Shown here in pieces: positions 10,613-19,242 of a DNA stretch of 41,401 nucleotides; position 1 is the stretch's first letter, and the number at the start of each line of letters is the position of its first letter. Position numbers and translations under genes: made by a program. This DNA comes from Blattamonas nauphoetae. Lineage: Eukaryota > Preaxostyla > Oxymonadida. Where the stretch lies: NCBI GenBank assembly GCA_033064195.1, contig JARBJD010000491.1:1-41401 (forward strand), given 5' to 3'. Below the pieces are notes generated by a model. The model ran no database searches. It saw only the letters and a program-made list of their open reading frames with translations, and was not told the DNA's origin.

Positions 10613-11312
10613 CTATGGTCTATGGGAGATGAAGTCGAAATCAAAGTATTGACATACGTTTTTAGATGGTGGCCTAACTCGTGTCGCTGTCCGTGGCTGG
10701 TCGGTGACATGATTCCATCGGCTACGGGCGTACTTGTATTGCCCTTCTGTAGCCGTGAATCCACATCTCCGAAGGTCCTGGTATGAACACACTTGAGCCA
10801 GACACTGCAACAGTTCGACTTTCTCGCCTTCTCCTTTTCTATTGTATAGTGTAGATAGTGATTGAACCAAGCCCGTGAATTGGCCTGAGGCAGAAATTAG
10901 AAAGCTAGATTGAAAGGACAAACTATTGAAATGGTTCTTCACTGCAAGTCTCACTCCCCGAAGTTTTCGGGTATGCTTCAGTGCAGCAATGAGTGGTTCG
11001 GCCGGATTGGGTTTCCATAGGTCGTGGAGGAGGTTGAATATCCTCTTTCCGTCATCACATCTTGTGGTTTTAGATTTATCATGGTACTTAGAAGGTTTTG
11101 TCATTGTACCGTTCAATCAATGGGATATCTCCAAACTCCAATGGACTCTCAACAACGTCTAACTTTTTCATCGTCCAATCTCTGTATCTCAGTTCAGTCA
11201 GCGCATCTCTCAAGCCTTTCAACCTCATCAAATTGGACATTTCTCGTTGATCGCTTTTCTGCCCAAACACGCTTGAACTCGATGTTCGAGTTGACCACGT
11301 GCCAACATCCAC
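10613..11312 (-). pseudogene. Unrecognised coding remnant, possibly two exons
   Basis: Two consecutive minus-strand open stretches (11,312-11,088 and 11,116-10,613, different frames) have protein-like composition: LKGLRDALTELRYRDWTMKK in the first, DDGKRIFNLLHDLWKPNPAE and VCSYQDLRRCGFTATEGQYK in the second. A GTACAATG donor and a CACAAG acceptor lie where they overlap, so a short intron of about 49 bases is possible. Near the end, AAAAACGTATGT could be a second donor. Base composition is less AT-rich than the surroundings. I do not recognise the family. It may be an old DNA-transposon or host gene fragment, and it has no counterpart in the Polinton copies. Confidence 0.4.
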
Positions 11313-11371
11313 ACCCGTATGTACTCGACCTCATGTTTTCACATTTTTGACATCGTTTCTCTCTCTTCCCG

Positions 11372-11475
11372 CCCTCCAAATCACTCTGCTCTGTCTGCCC
11401 TCCGAACAACTCTGCTCTGCCCGCCCTCCAAACAACCCTGCTCTGCCCGCCCTCCAAACAACCCTGCTCTGCCCG
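11372..11475. repeat. 26-bp minisatellite, four units
   Basis: Four tandem copies of a 26-base unit beginning CCCTCC(A/G)AA and ending CTCTG(C/T)C(C/T)G. The two right-hand units are identical. The array is C-rich and accounts for the Gly/Arg-rich frames reading through it on the opposite strand. Confidence 0.9.
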
Positions 11476-11853
11476 CCTTCTTTGTCCAATATCCACCACT
11501 GGATACAGAGAATCCTCGAGATCATTCCTTCTTCCTGATCTCTTTACCAATTACCATACGTACCTCGACATCCCGAATAAAGCAATTCGACGTGAATATT
11601 GAAGCTAGACGGAGTTGCGCTTCATGAATAACTTCATCAATGAGAATTAGAGGTTGATTCTCCTGCTTCTCCTTGTTCTCTTATTGCAGTTGTTAGACAA
11701 TGAATGCGGAGAAATGATTTAAATGAACAAGTTTTGTTGCATCCCACATCCACCACAATTTCCCCATGGACCGTCAGTAATTAAATGATAGGGGCATCTC
11801 ACTTGGTACGGCTCTTCTACTGGCGCTGCCAGTAGTATAGAAGACGAAAGTAA
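11476..11853. other. Short gap left of the palindrome, with one hairpin
   Basis: No gene is seen. The only clear structure is a stem-loop at 11,817-11,835 (CTACTGGC, a 3-base loop, GCCAGTAG; extended by CTT/AAG), about 20 bases outside the left limit of the palindrome. Arm similarity stops at about 11,854. Confidence 0.5.
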
Positions 11854-11889
11854 ATATTTCTGGTCTCGCATTATAAATTGAGATCTTTA

Positions 11890-12050
11890 TCTCCGTGCCG
11901 ATTGAACCAATTTTGAATCTTGTATTAAGAATCCTCAATGCATTTTAGAAGTGTCAAATTTTGGGAGTTATTTTCAAAATTTAGTCCAAAAACAACCTCA
12001 TTCTAAAGTGTCAATTTTGAAGCAAATTTTTGGTCTATTTCAAAAATTTA
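11890..12050 (-). repeat. R1-related sequence at outer end of copy B
   Basis: The inverted counterpart of 39,980-40,150, with blocks in common with 10,160-10,540 (CAAAAATTTGCTTCAAAATT, ATACAAGATT, TCAATCGG, read on the minus strand). It lies directly upstream of the 257-aa gene. Confidence 0.6.
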
Positions 12051-12094
12051 GGTCATGTATTGCCTTCATCAGAATACACTCAAAACGGTCTCGT

Positions 12095-12129
12095 TTTATT
12101 TTTTTTCCAATTTTTTAATTCTATATAAA
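12095..12129 (+). promoter_or_regulatory. T-rich / TATATAAA start module of 257-aa gene
   Basis: TATTTTTTTTCC, a second T run and CTATATAAAATG. It matches the module seen before the other genes and sets the start at 12,130 rather than the in-frame ATG at 12,055. Confidence 0.5.
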
Positions 12130-12903
12130 ATGACAAGCAACTCATTCAAGAATCAACCGAAAGACCAAATTGCTGGAGCACTTCTTCGATTAAATATTCA
12201 TGCAAATCCATTCCAGTCTCGTGATGCACTCTGGAAGGAATTGCAAAGTGAATTGAATAAACTTGGTTGTAAACCACCTCATTCAACAGATAAAGTTACT
12301 AAGTTCATTTCAGATGTTTTCCCACGATTGAAACACAATCATGACAAGCTGGTTTCGATTGGACTTACTGGAATGAATGATTTAACGAAACTACTGAATC
12401 TCATGTATGGTTTCAATTTTCATCTTGATGAATATGCACTGTATGTCTACAGATGCATTGAAGTCATGGAACTTCAACATATCATTTCACTCGATCTCAT
12501 TCGATTTTGCGATGAGAAAAATATTGATCTGAATCCTGAGACAACCAAATATGCTAATCTTCTTGAAGAATTCACCAAACATAAAGCAGAGCCAGTGGAT
12601 TGGGAATCTATTCCTGAGAAGCAGCTCACAACATTCACGACAGGAATTCTGAATAAGACTATGCGGAATGACATGGTATGTCACATTGCAAAACTAATCT
12701 GGTTTGAATTTTACAATGTCAATTTTGTTCTCTTCATCGGATACGATAAAGGTAAACCAGTTCAATTCGGTGATGACAATGGAATCTTGAAATTTGATAC
12801 TATGTGTTTCTTTGAAGCTCTTGCAGTTCACAGATTATCAAAATCACTGAATACAACGCTCGCAAGTAAAGTAAAGAGATATTTGGATGATCTTCATAAA
12901 TAA
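12130..12903 (+). CDS. 257-aa outer-end protein of Polinton, copy B
   Basis: Function unknown. The frame is open upstream to 12,055, but the start at 12,130 (MTSNSFKNQ..) is preferred: it has the T-rich TAAAATG module, and the copy C relative begins at the same point. The protein is mixed helical with no membrane segment. Near the C-terminus, FDTMCFFEALAVHRL resembles NICFFQALSFLTL in the N-terminal part of the PolBs. This cysteine-containing pattern recalls the DGNCLFRAL box of OTU-type cysteine proteases, but the other catalytic residues cannot be placed. The two proteins may share a domain. The stop codon overlaps AATAAA at 12,899-12,904. It is the outermost gene, next to the terminal region. 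Confidence 0.75.
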   Translation: MTSNSFKNQPKDQIAGALLRLNIHANPFQSRDALWKELQSELNKLGCKPPHSTDKVTKFISDVFPRLKHNHDKLVSIGLTGMNDLTKLLNLMYGFNFHLDEYALYVYRCIEVMELQHIISLDLIRFCDEKNIDLNPETTKYANLLEEFTKHKAEPVDWESIPEKQLTTFTTGILNKTMRNDMVCHIAKLIWFEFYNVNFVLFIGYDKGKPVQFGDDNGILKFDTMCFFEALAVHRLSKSLNTTLASKVKRYLDDLHK

Positions 12904-12904
12904 A
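12899..12904 (+). terminator. AATAAA poly(A) signal overlapping a stop codon
   Basis: The TAA stop of the 257-aa gene (12,901-12,903) is part of AATAAA. The same overlap occurs at 14,381, 14,816 and 19,215 on the plus strand and at 1,425, 5,839, 32,878 and 37,277 on the minus strand. Confidence 0.6.
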
Positions 12905-12963
12905 CAAAACCAATAAACTTATTTTTGTCACTTTTTTCGACTTTTGATGTTTTCAATATGACT

Positions 12964-12999
12964 CTCACCGAGGGTTCGAAGCCTTGCCAAGTCAAGACT
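12964..12999 (+). repeat. 36-bp TTCGAA micro-insertion with GACT repeats, copy B
   Basis: GACT (12,960-12,963), then a 32-base unit containing GAGGGTTCGAAGCCTTGCC, then GACT again (12,996-12,999). Copy C has the empty site with a single GACT (ATATGACTAATTT read on the minus strand). The net gain is exactly 36 bases, consistent with insertion and a 4-base target duplication. Confidence 0.8.
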
Positions 13000-13399
13000 A
13001 ATTTGGCGCTTATTTGGGAATCTGGTTGAGAAACTTCTTGAAACAAAAACTAAAATCTCGAGGACGATGTGATGCATCGATCAATAGAAACCAGATGATA
13101 ATCGGTTGAGTATTCGTCGAGATCTGAGTCATTCTTCATTCAAAAAAGTTCGAAAAAAAGTGAACCTCTTTTGAGAAAACACTCGTATCTCGACAACGAG
13201 CAGAGATCCAGACTCGAAACCACTCGCAATCGATAGAGGACTCAATTTTGCATATAGGCAAAAAAAGTGCAAAACCTTAGGGAGGGAGGAAGCTGGTGGT
13301 TTTTATTGCCTGGTGTGTTGGCAAGTCCCTAAGGCCCAGGGTTGCGATCCCTGTTTCTGACATTTATCTCACTTTTTTAAATCCGACGTCGGACAAATT

Positions 13400-13475
13400 A
13401 TTGCTTCCTCCGGGGTTCGAACCTGGGACGCCTAGCCTAGTGGTACGTGCACTTACCACTCGACTACTCATCCCT
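13400..13475 (-). repeat. tRNA-derived (SINE-like) unit, copy B
   Basis: The minus strand has a perfect Pol III A box, TAGTCGAGTGG (13,456-13,466), and a B box, GGTTCGAACC (13,414-13,423), at tRNA spacing. The T arm nearly pairs, with one mismatch, but the two acceptor strands do not pair, so a working tRNA is unlikely. The same unit is in copy C at 38,622-38,697. Confidence 0.65.
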
Positions 13476-13837
13476 AATTTTCCGAGGATTTACCCTGGCT
13501 ATATATCTGTGTGGAGGGTCGTTTTGGGTCATTTTTCAAAAGTGAGATAAATTTTTTTGAGAAAAATTTTTTTCGTCCAATCAACTTCAAATTTCACAGA
13601 ATGGATGTCAAACATGATATAAAAACGATTTTCCAAAAAATTTTGAACAATTTTGATTTTTTGCCATATATCAATTTTTGGTGACATGGAAAAATGAAGA
13701 AAAATCGATGTTCTCAGATCTTGATCAAACTCTCATCTAAGGTCATATCCGACACGCTCTTTCGATTGGTGCAAGAATTATTGAAATCGGATCAGTAGTT
13801 ATGGAGAAATTTCACTTTTGAAAAAACAAAGGAGATT

Positions 13838-13869
13838 TTTTATTTTTCGAATTTTTTATTTTGTACTAA
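13838..13869 (+). promoter_or_regulatory. T-rich / TAAATG module of 171-aa gene
   Basis: TTTTTTATTTTTCG, TTTTTTATTTTG, then GTACTAAATG. It is nearly identical, on the minus strand, in copy C at 38,206-38,240. Confidence 0.55.
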
Positions 13870-14385
13870 ATGGCACAGCTAGAACTCATCGAAGAACTTG
13901 AACAAATTTTAGAATACACTAATCCCAATCGAAAGGACAGTGATATCATGAATTTCCTGAGTCAGAATCACTTATTTCTCATGAAATTAGGATTGTGGAA
14001 ACCAGAACTGATTGTCAATTTCAAAACTTTAAAACAATTATTCCAAAAATATGTTGACATCGATAACCCAACTTGGATGAACTATGACACAAAGAAATGG
14101 CGACGAAACCAACCTCAGCTGATCTGTCAAATAGCGAACGTCAGAAAACTTTCCTGTGCATCGGAGGAGTTATACGTCAGACTATCGAAAGAGCAGATCA
14201 GTCAAATGGTGAAGAACATGTTGAGAGCAAAACCTCAAAGTTTCTTGAAGATGAAACCAGAGTCGTTCGAATATTATCGACCACTCTGTGCCGAAATCTG
14301 GATGAAGTACGTGAAAAGAAAATTACCAAATTGGATTCGGCAAAGCCTAAGCGAAGCGATGCTCCAGAATGATCAACAGAAATAA
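13870..14385 (+). CDS. 171-aa Polinton protein of unknown function, copy B
   Basis: Starts MAQLELIEELEQIL; mostly helical and charged, with an acidic N-terminal helix and a basic C-terminal half (KYVKRKLPNWIRQ). It has no signal peptide or membrane segment, and I do not recognise the family. It lies between the non-coding outer tract and the 129-aa gene, oriented with PolB. In the first ~207 bases only four differ from copy C (about 2%), less than in PolB, so this segment was exchanged recently or is under strong constraint. The stop codon overlaps AATAAA at 14,381-14,386. No relative is seen beside copy A. Confidence 0.8.
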   Translation: MAQLELIEELEQILEYTNPNRKDSDIMNFLSQNHLFLMKLGLWKPELIVNFKTLKQLFQKYVDIDNPTWMNYDTKKWRRNQPQLICQIANVRKLSCASEELYVRLSKEQISQMVKNMLRAKPQSFLKMKPESFEYYRPLCAEIWMKYVKRKLPNWIRQSLSEAMLQNDQQK

Positions 14386-14395
14386 AACTCGTTGT

Positions 14396-14430
14396 TGTTT
14401 TTTATTTTTGAATTTTTTAATTTGTATTAA
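14396..14430 (+). promoter_or_regulatory. T-rich / TAAATG module of 129-aa gene, copy B
   Basis: TTTTTTATTTTTGAA, TTTTTTAATTTG, TATTAAATG, within 45 bases of the preceding stop codon. Confidence 0.55.
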
Positions 14431-14820
14431 ATGAATCCAACTGCGATGTACAAGGAAAGACGTCGAGTATGTTCAGAACAAGCATTAATTGAATCAATGA
14501 GAGAAGAGAACTGTTCACTAGTCTCTGAGTATGTCAGAAATAATGTGCTGGTGACGTATGTTCATGAGGGAGTTGAATGGAGAATAAAACCAAAGTTGTG
14601 GAATCAAGGAAACAGACCACACATTGCGAAACGTCGACACTACACTCAATCATTCGTCGAAAATGAACTGAAGAAATACAATTGTGAGCTCGTAGGTGAG
14701 TACACTAAAGTTCTGGTTCCATTCACATATCGAGAGATAGGTGGAAGTGAAGTGTTCAGAATTGGACTTGATGCATGGCTGACTGCTAAGAAAAAGCCCC
14801 ATCTGAGAAAACAAAAATAA
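14431..14820 (+). CDS. 129-aa protein with two tandem repeats, copy B
   Basis: The copy B version of the duplicated small protein described at 5,840-6,229. Both ~50-residue units are kept. The middle ~190 bases are identical to copy A, but the last ~15 residues differ from both A and C, which instead resemble each other there. This is a patchwork suggesting exchange between copies. The stop codon overlaps AATAAA (14,816-14,821). PolB starts 43 bases downstream, so the two could be expressed together. Confidence 0.85.
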   Translation: MNPTAMYKERRRVCSEQALIESMREENCSLVSEYVRNNVLVTYVHEGVEWRIKPKLWNQGNRPHIAKRRHYTQSFVENELKKYNCELVGEYTKVLVPFTYREIGGSEVFRIGLDAWLTAKKKPHLRKQK

Positions 14821-14830
14821 ACGCTCAACT

Positions 14831-14863
14831 TTTTTTATTGTCGGATTTATTATTTTGGAGTAA
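14831..14863 (+). promoter_or_regulatory. T-rich / TAAATG module of PolB, copy B
   Basis: TTTTTTTATTGTCGGATTTA, TTATTTTG, GAGTAAATG. It directly follows the AATAAA of the 129-aa gene. Confidence 0.55.
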
Positions 14864-17800
14864 ATGACACTGCTAAAACCAATCAAGGATAGAATTCAAG
14901 AAATTCGAGACCTCTTTCCGAATACACAATTTCAATTTAGTGATGGTCGAACGTACAATCCTGACAGTAAAAATTACCAACATCACAGATCATTTCTCCT
15001 GAATATGCTTCAACACACAGATCTCGAGTTTCCACATCCGACAAAGAATCTCGATCTCAATCTCATTCCAGATTTTATTGAACAAGTGAAACTTCGACAA
15101 CAGATGGCGTCAGAAGATCGACTTGCTCACCGAATGATTGTTGAAAACATGAAAGCAAATCCAAGAGTGAACAAAGACGAACTGAAAAAGCAAGTGTTCA
15201 GAATGACGTGGAAGCTGAAATCAATTGAAGAGAAGCTGATGGATCATTGGATGAAGAATCTGTTGATCATTCAAAAGAAAAATGAACAAATGGAAAAAAG
15301 AGAAGTGCAGATATTTGATGGATTTGAAGAATGTATCTTACTCGCCGAACCACGAGATAAACCAGCATTCAATTCTTGTCTCATGAATGCACGAAAGAAG
15401 TTCAAAAAGAATGAGGTTGAGAAGGTTGAAGACAATGGAAAACCATATCAGTTGTACTTCCACAATCATCTGAAAAATGTTGAAGAAATCACAACCTTCA
15501 TCAAAGCAGTATTCAACAAAGAGAAAGATCATCCATTCAAGATCAGTATTGACTTTGGAAAGATTATTGAGAGGAAAGATAAAGATGAGACAACATACAA
15601 AGATTTCAGACCGGAACTGGAGAACACATCAAAGAGTTTCCCAACTGTTATTAGAAGTTCAGGAGACATCAATGAGTATTCAAAATATGCGATCAATCTG
15701 ATCAAAGAATCCCAGGAGAGAACACTGATGGACACAAAGACAATGTACATAGCCTTCCACACCATTCTGGTTGCAGTCTATCGATTCCCAGTTGCAGGAA
15801 AAGCAAATGCAATTCTCACTGAACACATCAAAACGAGGAATGTTCGATACATTGATTCTGAGTACAACATCTGCTTCTTTCAAGCACTATCATTCCTCAC
15901 ACTTCCAGAAGTTCAAGGTAAGAAGACATCAATTAAAATGAGGAACACCGAAGCATACAAACTGTTCGCACAATGGATGAATCTCACACATCTCAGAACA
16001 CATCAATTGACACCACATTTACGAAAATATCCTGGATTTGTTTTTGCATGTGATATTGAGAAAGCAATGATTCAATTCAGCATCTCAGTTCACATTTATG
16101 AATTCGATGAAGACAAGAAGAAGTATTTTCTGAGTCAATCGTATGTCAACGAAAATGATGATGCAAGAGTTCTCCCCATTCTGATGATTCCACTGACAGC
16201 AACTCTCGTCCATGTGATGTTCATTGTGGATCCTGAGAAATTAACTGGATACAAACTCTGTCCATACTGTCAATCGAGAGGATTCCAAGTGAAGGATACA
16301 AACTTCAAGAGATACTAAGAGAAGCATCTTGCTGAATGTAAGGAACTTGATGGAAAACATGTGAAGAAGATCTCACTCGATAAAACACCACGACCATATG
16401 TTCCACATATTCTCAACAATAGAACATTTGAATTTCTGATGGCACACAAAAGACAAAATGAATTCAAACCAACACAATACTACATCACATACGATTTCGA
16501 AACAATGGAGGATCTCATTCTTGACAATCAATTCTCTGATGACAACACTCAATTGATCTCACACTTGAAGCCTCTCTCAGTTGCATCAGCAATCAAAACA
16601 AAATCAGGTGTGAAGTCAATCTACTTTGATCTTCGAGATGGAAAGGACTTTGTGAAGCAATGGATCAGAGAACTCTTCAAATATGCTGAGACAGTTCGAG
16701 AGAACAACTACTACGAAGACCCAGAAATACCATCTCAGAATGAAGTCAGTGTGATTGGATTCAACAGCTCCAGATTTGACATCAATCTCATATTCCGTGA
16801 TCTCGTTGACAAGGATTGGAAAGTCGTGAGCTTTCTTGGATCCACAACGAAGTACAAACAAGTATTGATCAGACACGAGAAAACACAACAGGTGCTCCGC
16901 TTCATTGACATGATGTCATACACTGGACCAATGACATTGGATAATGCAGTGAAGGCTTTTGGAGGAAACACCACTCTTCAGAAATCATTCTTTGCTTACG
17001 AATCATTCGACTCATCAGACTACGACACAGTGTTGAGCAAACAAGAACCATTCTCCAAATATGAATTCTACTCCAGTCTGAACAATAGTGAAATGTCCGA
17101 CACTGATTACCAAATGTATCTTGACGATTGGAACAAACAAGGATTCAAAAACAGATGGGAATACCTCAAGTTCTACAACATCAGAGACGTCGAATGCATG
17201 ATTGCACCATTGGACAATCTCATTGCTCTGAACTTCCAATACAAAGTGGATATGTTGCACAATCTCTCTCTGTCAGCAAATGCTTCTGCAATCAAGTATG
17301 CATGTGCCTACAAGGACTTTGATATCGATGATGATTTCAATGGAGTGGATCAATCTGGTGAAATAAAAATCACGAAACAATACTGGAAGTACAAGGTTGC
17401 ATCGTACATTTTTCAAGACCAGAAAGCTCATCGCAGGACAAACAAAAATGTCACTGAAGCTGACTATGATTGGTTTGTTCAACAGTGCAAGAGAGTTTGC
17501 TACATCTGCAAGAGTCACTTCTCACAAGCAGTGCGACCAACACTGGATAGAATCGACAATTCGAAAGGACATTCAAAAGAGAACGTCAAGATCTGTTGTG
17601 ATTACTGCAACACCTACAAGTCAGACAAAGATGAACATCTCACACGATTGAGAATTCAACTGAAGAAGTACTGCATCTGGAAATCACTACCAATGACTCT
17701 GACACATGAGCAAACATATCACAAGTTGAGAGCAGCAGTTACTGGTGGATTATCGAATGTTCAACATCGACAGAATATCAAAGACGTGACACCAATCAAT

Positions 17801-19219
17801 CACTTCTCATTGGAAGATGGTGTTGTCAAATCAACTGATACTGAACACATCATGACTCACGTCTGTGGTGTTGATTTCAACTCTCTCTATCCAAGTGCAT
17901 TCTCATCAATCAAGAACAAGAACAATCCATACACTAATCACAGAATGTACATGCCAGGACGATGCTTATTCACCGCAACAGGAGATAAAGAATGTCGCAA
18001 GATCATCGAAGACAAGAATCAGAAGACACTCTTCGTTGCAGAATTGAAAGGACACATCGATGAAAAGTACATCAATGATTTCATTAATTTCCCACCAATC
18101 TTCAGAAACATCATTGTCAATACTACTGAAGAAAACATTGGAGAAAAGACATATCCGTTGATGAAGAAACATGGATTGAAGACTGATGACAAACAACGGA
18201 AGCTGACTCAACTCTTGAGCACACACGATCAGTATATGTTCTTTTCGACGTACTACCTGTGGTTCCTCATCGACTATTGCCACTTCATTGTTGATGAAAT
18301 TAAGAGTGTGATGGTATTCTCGAGACATGCTGGATTTGAACCATTTGTGACCTCATTCATGAATGATCGAATAGAAGCGATGAAGGTTGGAAACAAGGGA
18401 AAGGAACAGTTTTGTAAGACGAACTTGAATGGAAGTTATGGATACGATGGAATGAACACTGAGAAGTACAACTCAATCACAATCTGCAATGAGAAGAGAA
18501 CATACTTGAAACAAATGATGAAAGGATTTGTAGCGACAAGAGAGATCAATGAGGACAATTATATTGTGATTGAAGACAGAGAGAAAGCATCATGCAAGAC
18601 ATGTCTGCAAGAAGCAGTATTCACACTCGACAATGCCAAGTTCTGGTATCTGAATTTCATCTACAATTTCATGTACAAATGCCTAGACATGAACAAGATT
18701 CACTTCTGTGAGGGAGATACTGACTCTGCTTACTGGGCAATCTCAGGAGATCCGAATGCTGGAATTCATCAACAATTTGAACACGTGATTGCTGACAAGG
18801 AATTTTATGATGCACACAAATATGAATGGTTTCCCAATCCTGAAAAAGGAGTTGATGATGAGAAGAAACTGTTGGGATTAGCTATTGAGAAGGAAGGTGA
18901 GCAGATGATCTGTCTTGCACCAAAGTGTTATTCACTCGATGAGAAATGCAAAATCAAAGGAGTGTCATTAAAGAAAACAAGTATCACGAGTGACGATTAT
19001 GTGAAGTGTCTGAACGGAGAGACAACAGTGACCACAACATTGAACTTTCAAACGAGAAGAATCGTGAGTGAAGAGGACAGCAATGGATTTGAGATAGCCA
19101 AAATACAACAACAGAAACTCAGTCTCAGTGGAATACATCTGAAGGCAATCGTACTTGAAAATGAATCATGTCCTCCATTCATTCATGGACTGAAAGCAAC
19201 TGATTATCAAATCGAATAA
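14864..19219 (+). pseudogene. Protein-primed DNA polymerase B, copy B (broken, about one break)
   Basis: Covers the full length of a Polinton PolB. All domains seen in copies A and C are present: zinc-finger-like block, exonuclease motifs, HNH-like module (CYICKSHF..LDRIDN..CCDYCN) and polymerase motifs A (DFNSLYPSA), B (KTNLNGSYG) and C (GDTDS). The N-terminal ~100 residues are of the copy C type, not the copy A type. In a 120-base stretch eight bases differ from copy C, all silent. It looks recently inactivated. The stop codon overlaps AATAAA (19,215-19,220), and the integrase start follows 23 bases later. Confidence 0.93.
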
Positions 19220-19242
19220 ACACAAACTTTATTTTTGAATAA
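19220..19242 (+). promoter_or_regulatory. Minimal start module of integrase, copy B
   Basis: Only 23 bases separate the PolB stop from the integrase ATG, and they hold ACTTTATTTTTGAATAAATG. The T-rich tract and TAAATG are kept, with no room for other signals. Confidence 0.55.

Larger units (their letters stand above)
12905..13866. other. Non-coding outer tract of copy B
   Basis: About 960 bases without a gene, between the 257-aa and 171-aa genes. It holds a 36-bp micro-insertion (12,964), the palindrome TCCGACGTCGGA (13,382-13,393), a tRNA-like unit and AT-rich sequence with many AAAAATTTTT-type runs. The matching tract in copy C is 38,206-39,120, inverted. It may be part of the element's terminal region. 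Confidence 0.6.

Noticed and set aside
11194-11550. Gly/Arg-rich open frames with repeated WRAGRAE peptides
   Set aside because: They are produced by the 26-bp minisatellite, which is open in several frames.
12130-12903. Polinton cargo such as a fusogen or a toxin-antidote gene
   Set aside because: Some Caenorhabditis Mavericks carry cargo, but this protein has no signal peptide, membrane segment or other feature supporting such a role.
13400-13475. A functional tRNA gene (and its twin at 38,622-38,697)
   Set aside because: A and B boxes are perfect, but the acceptor strands do not pair and no sensible anticodon arm could be drawn; called tRNA-derived instead.
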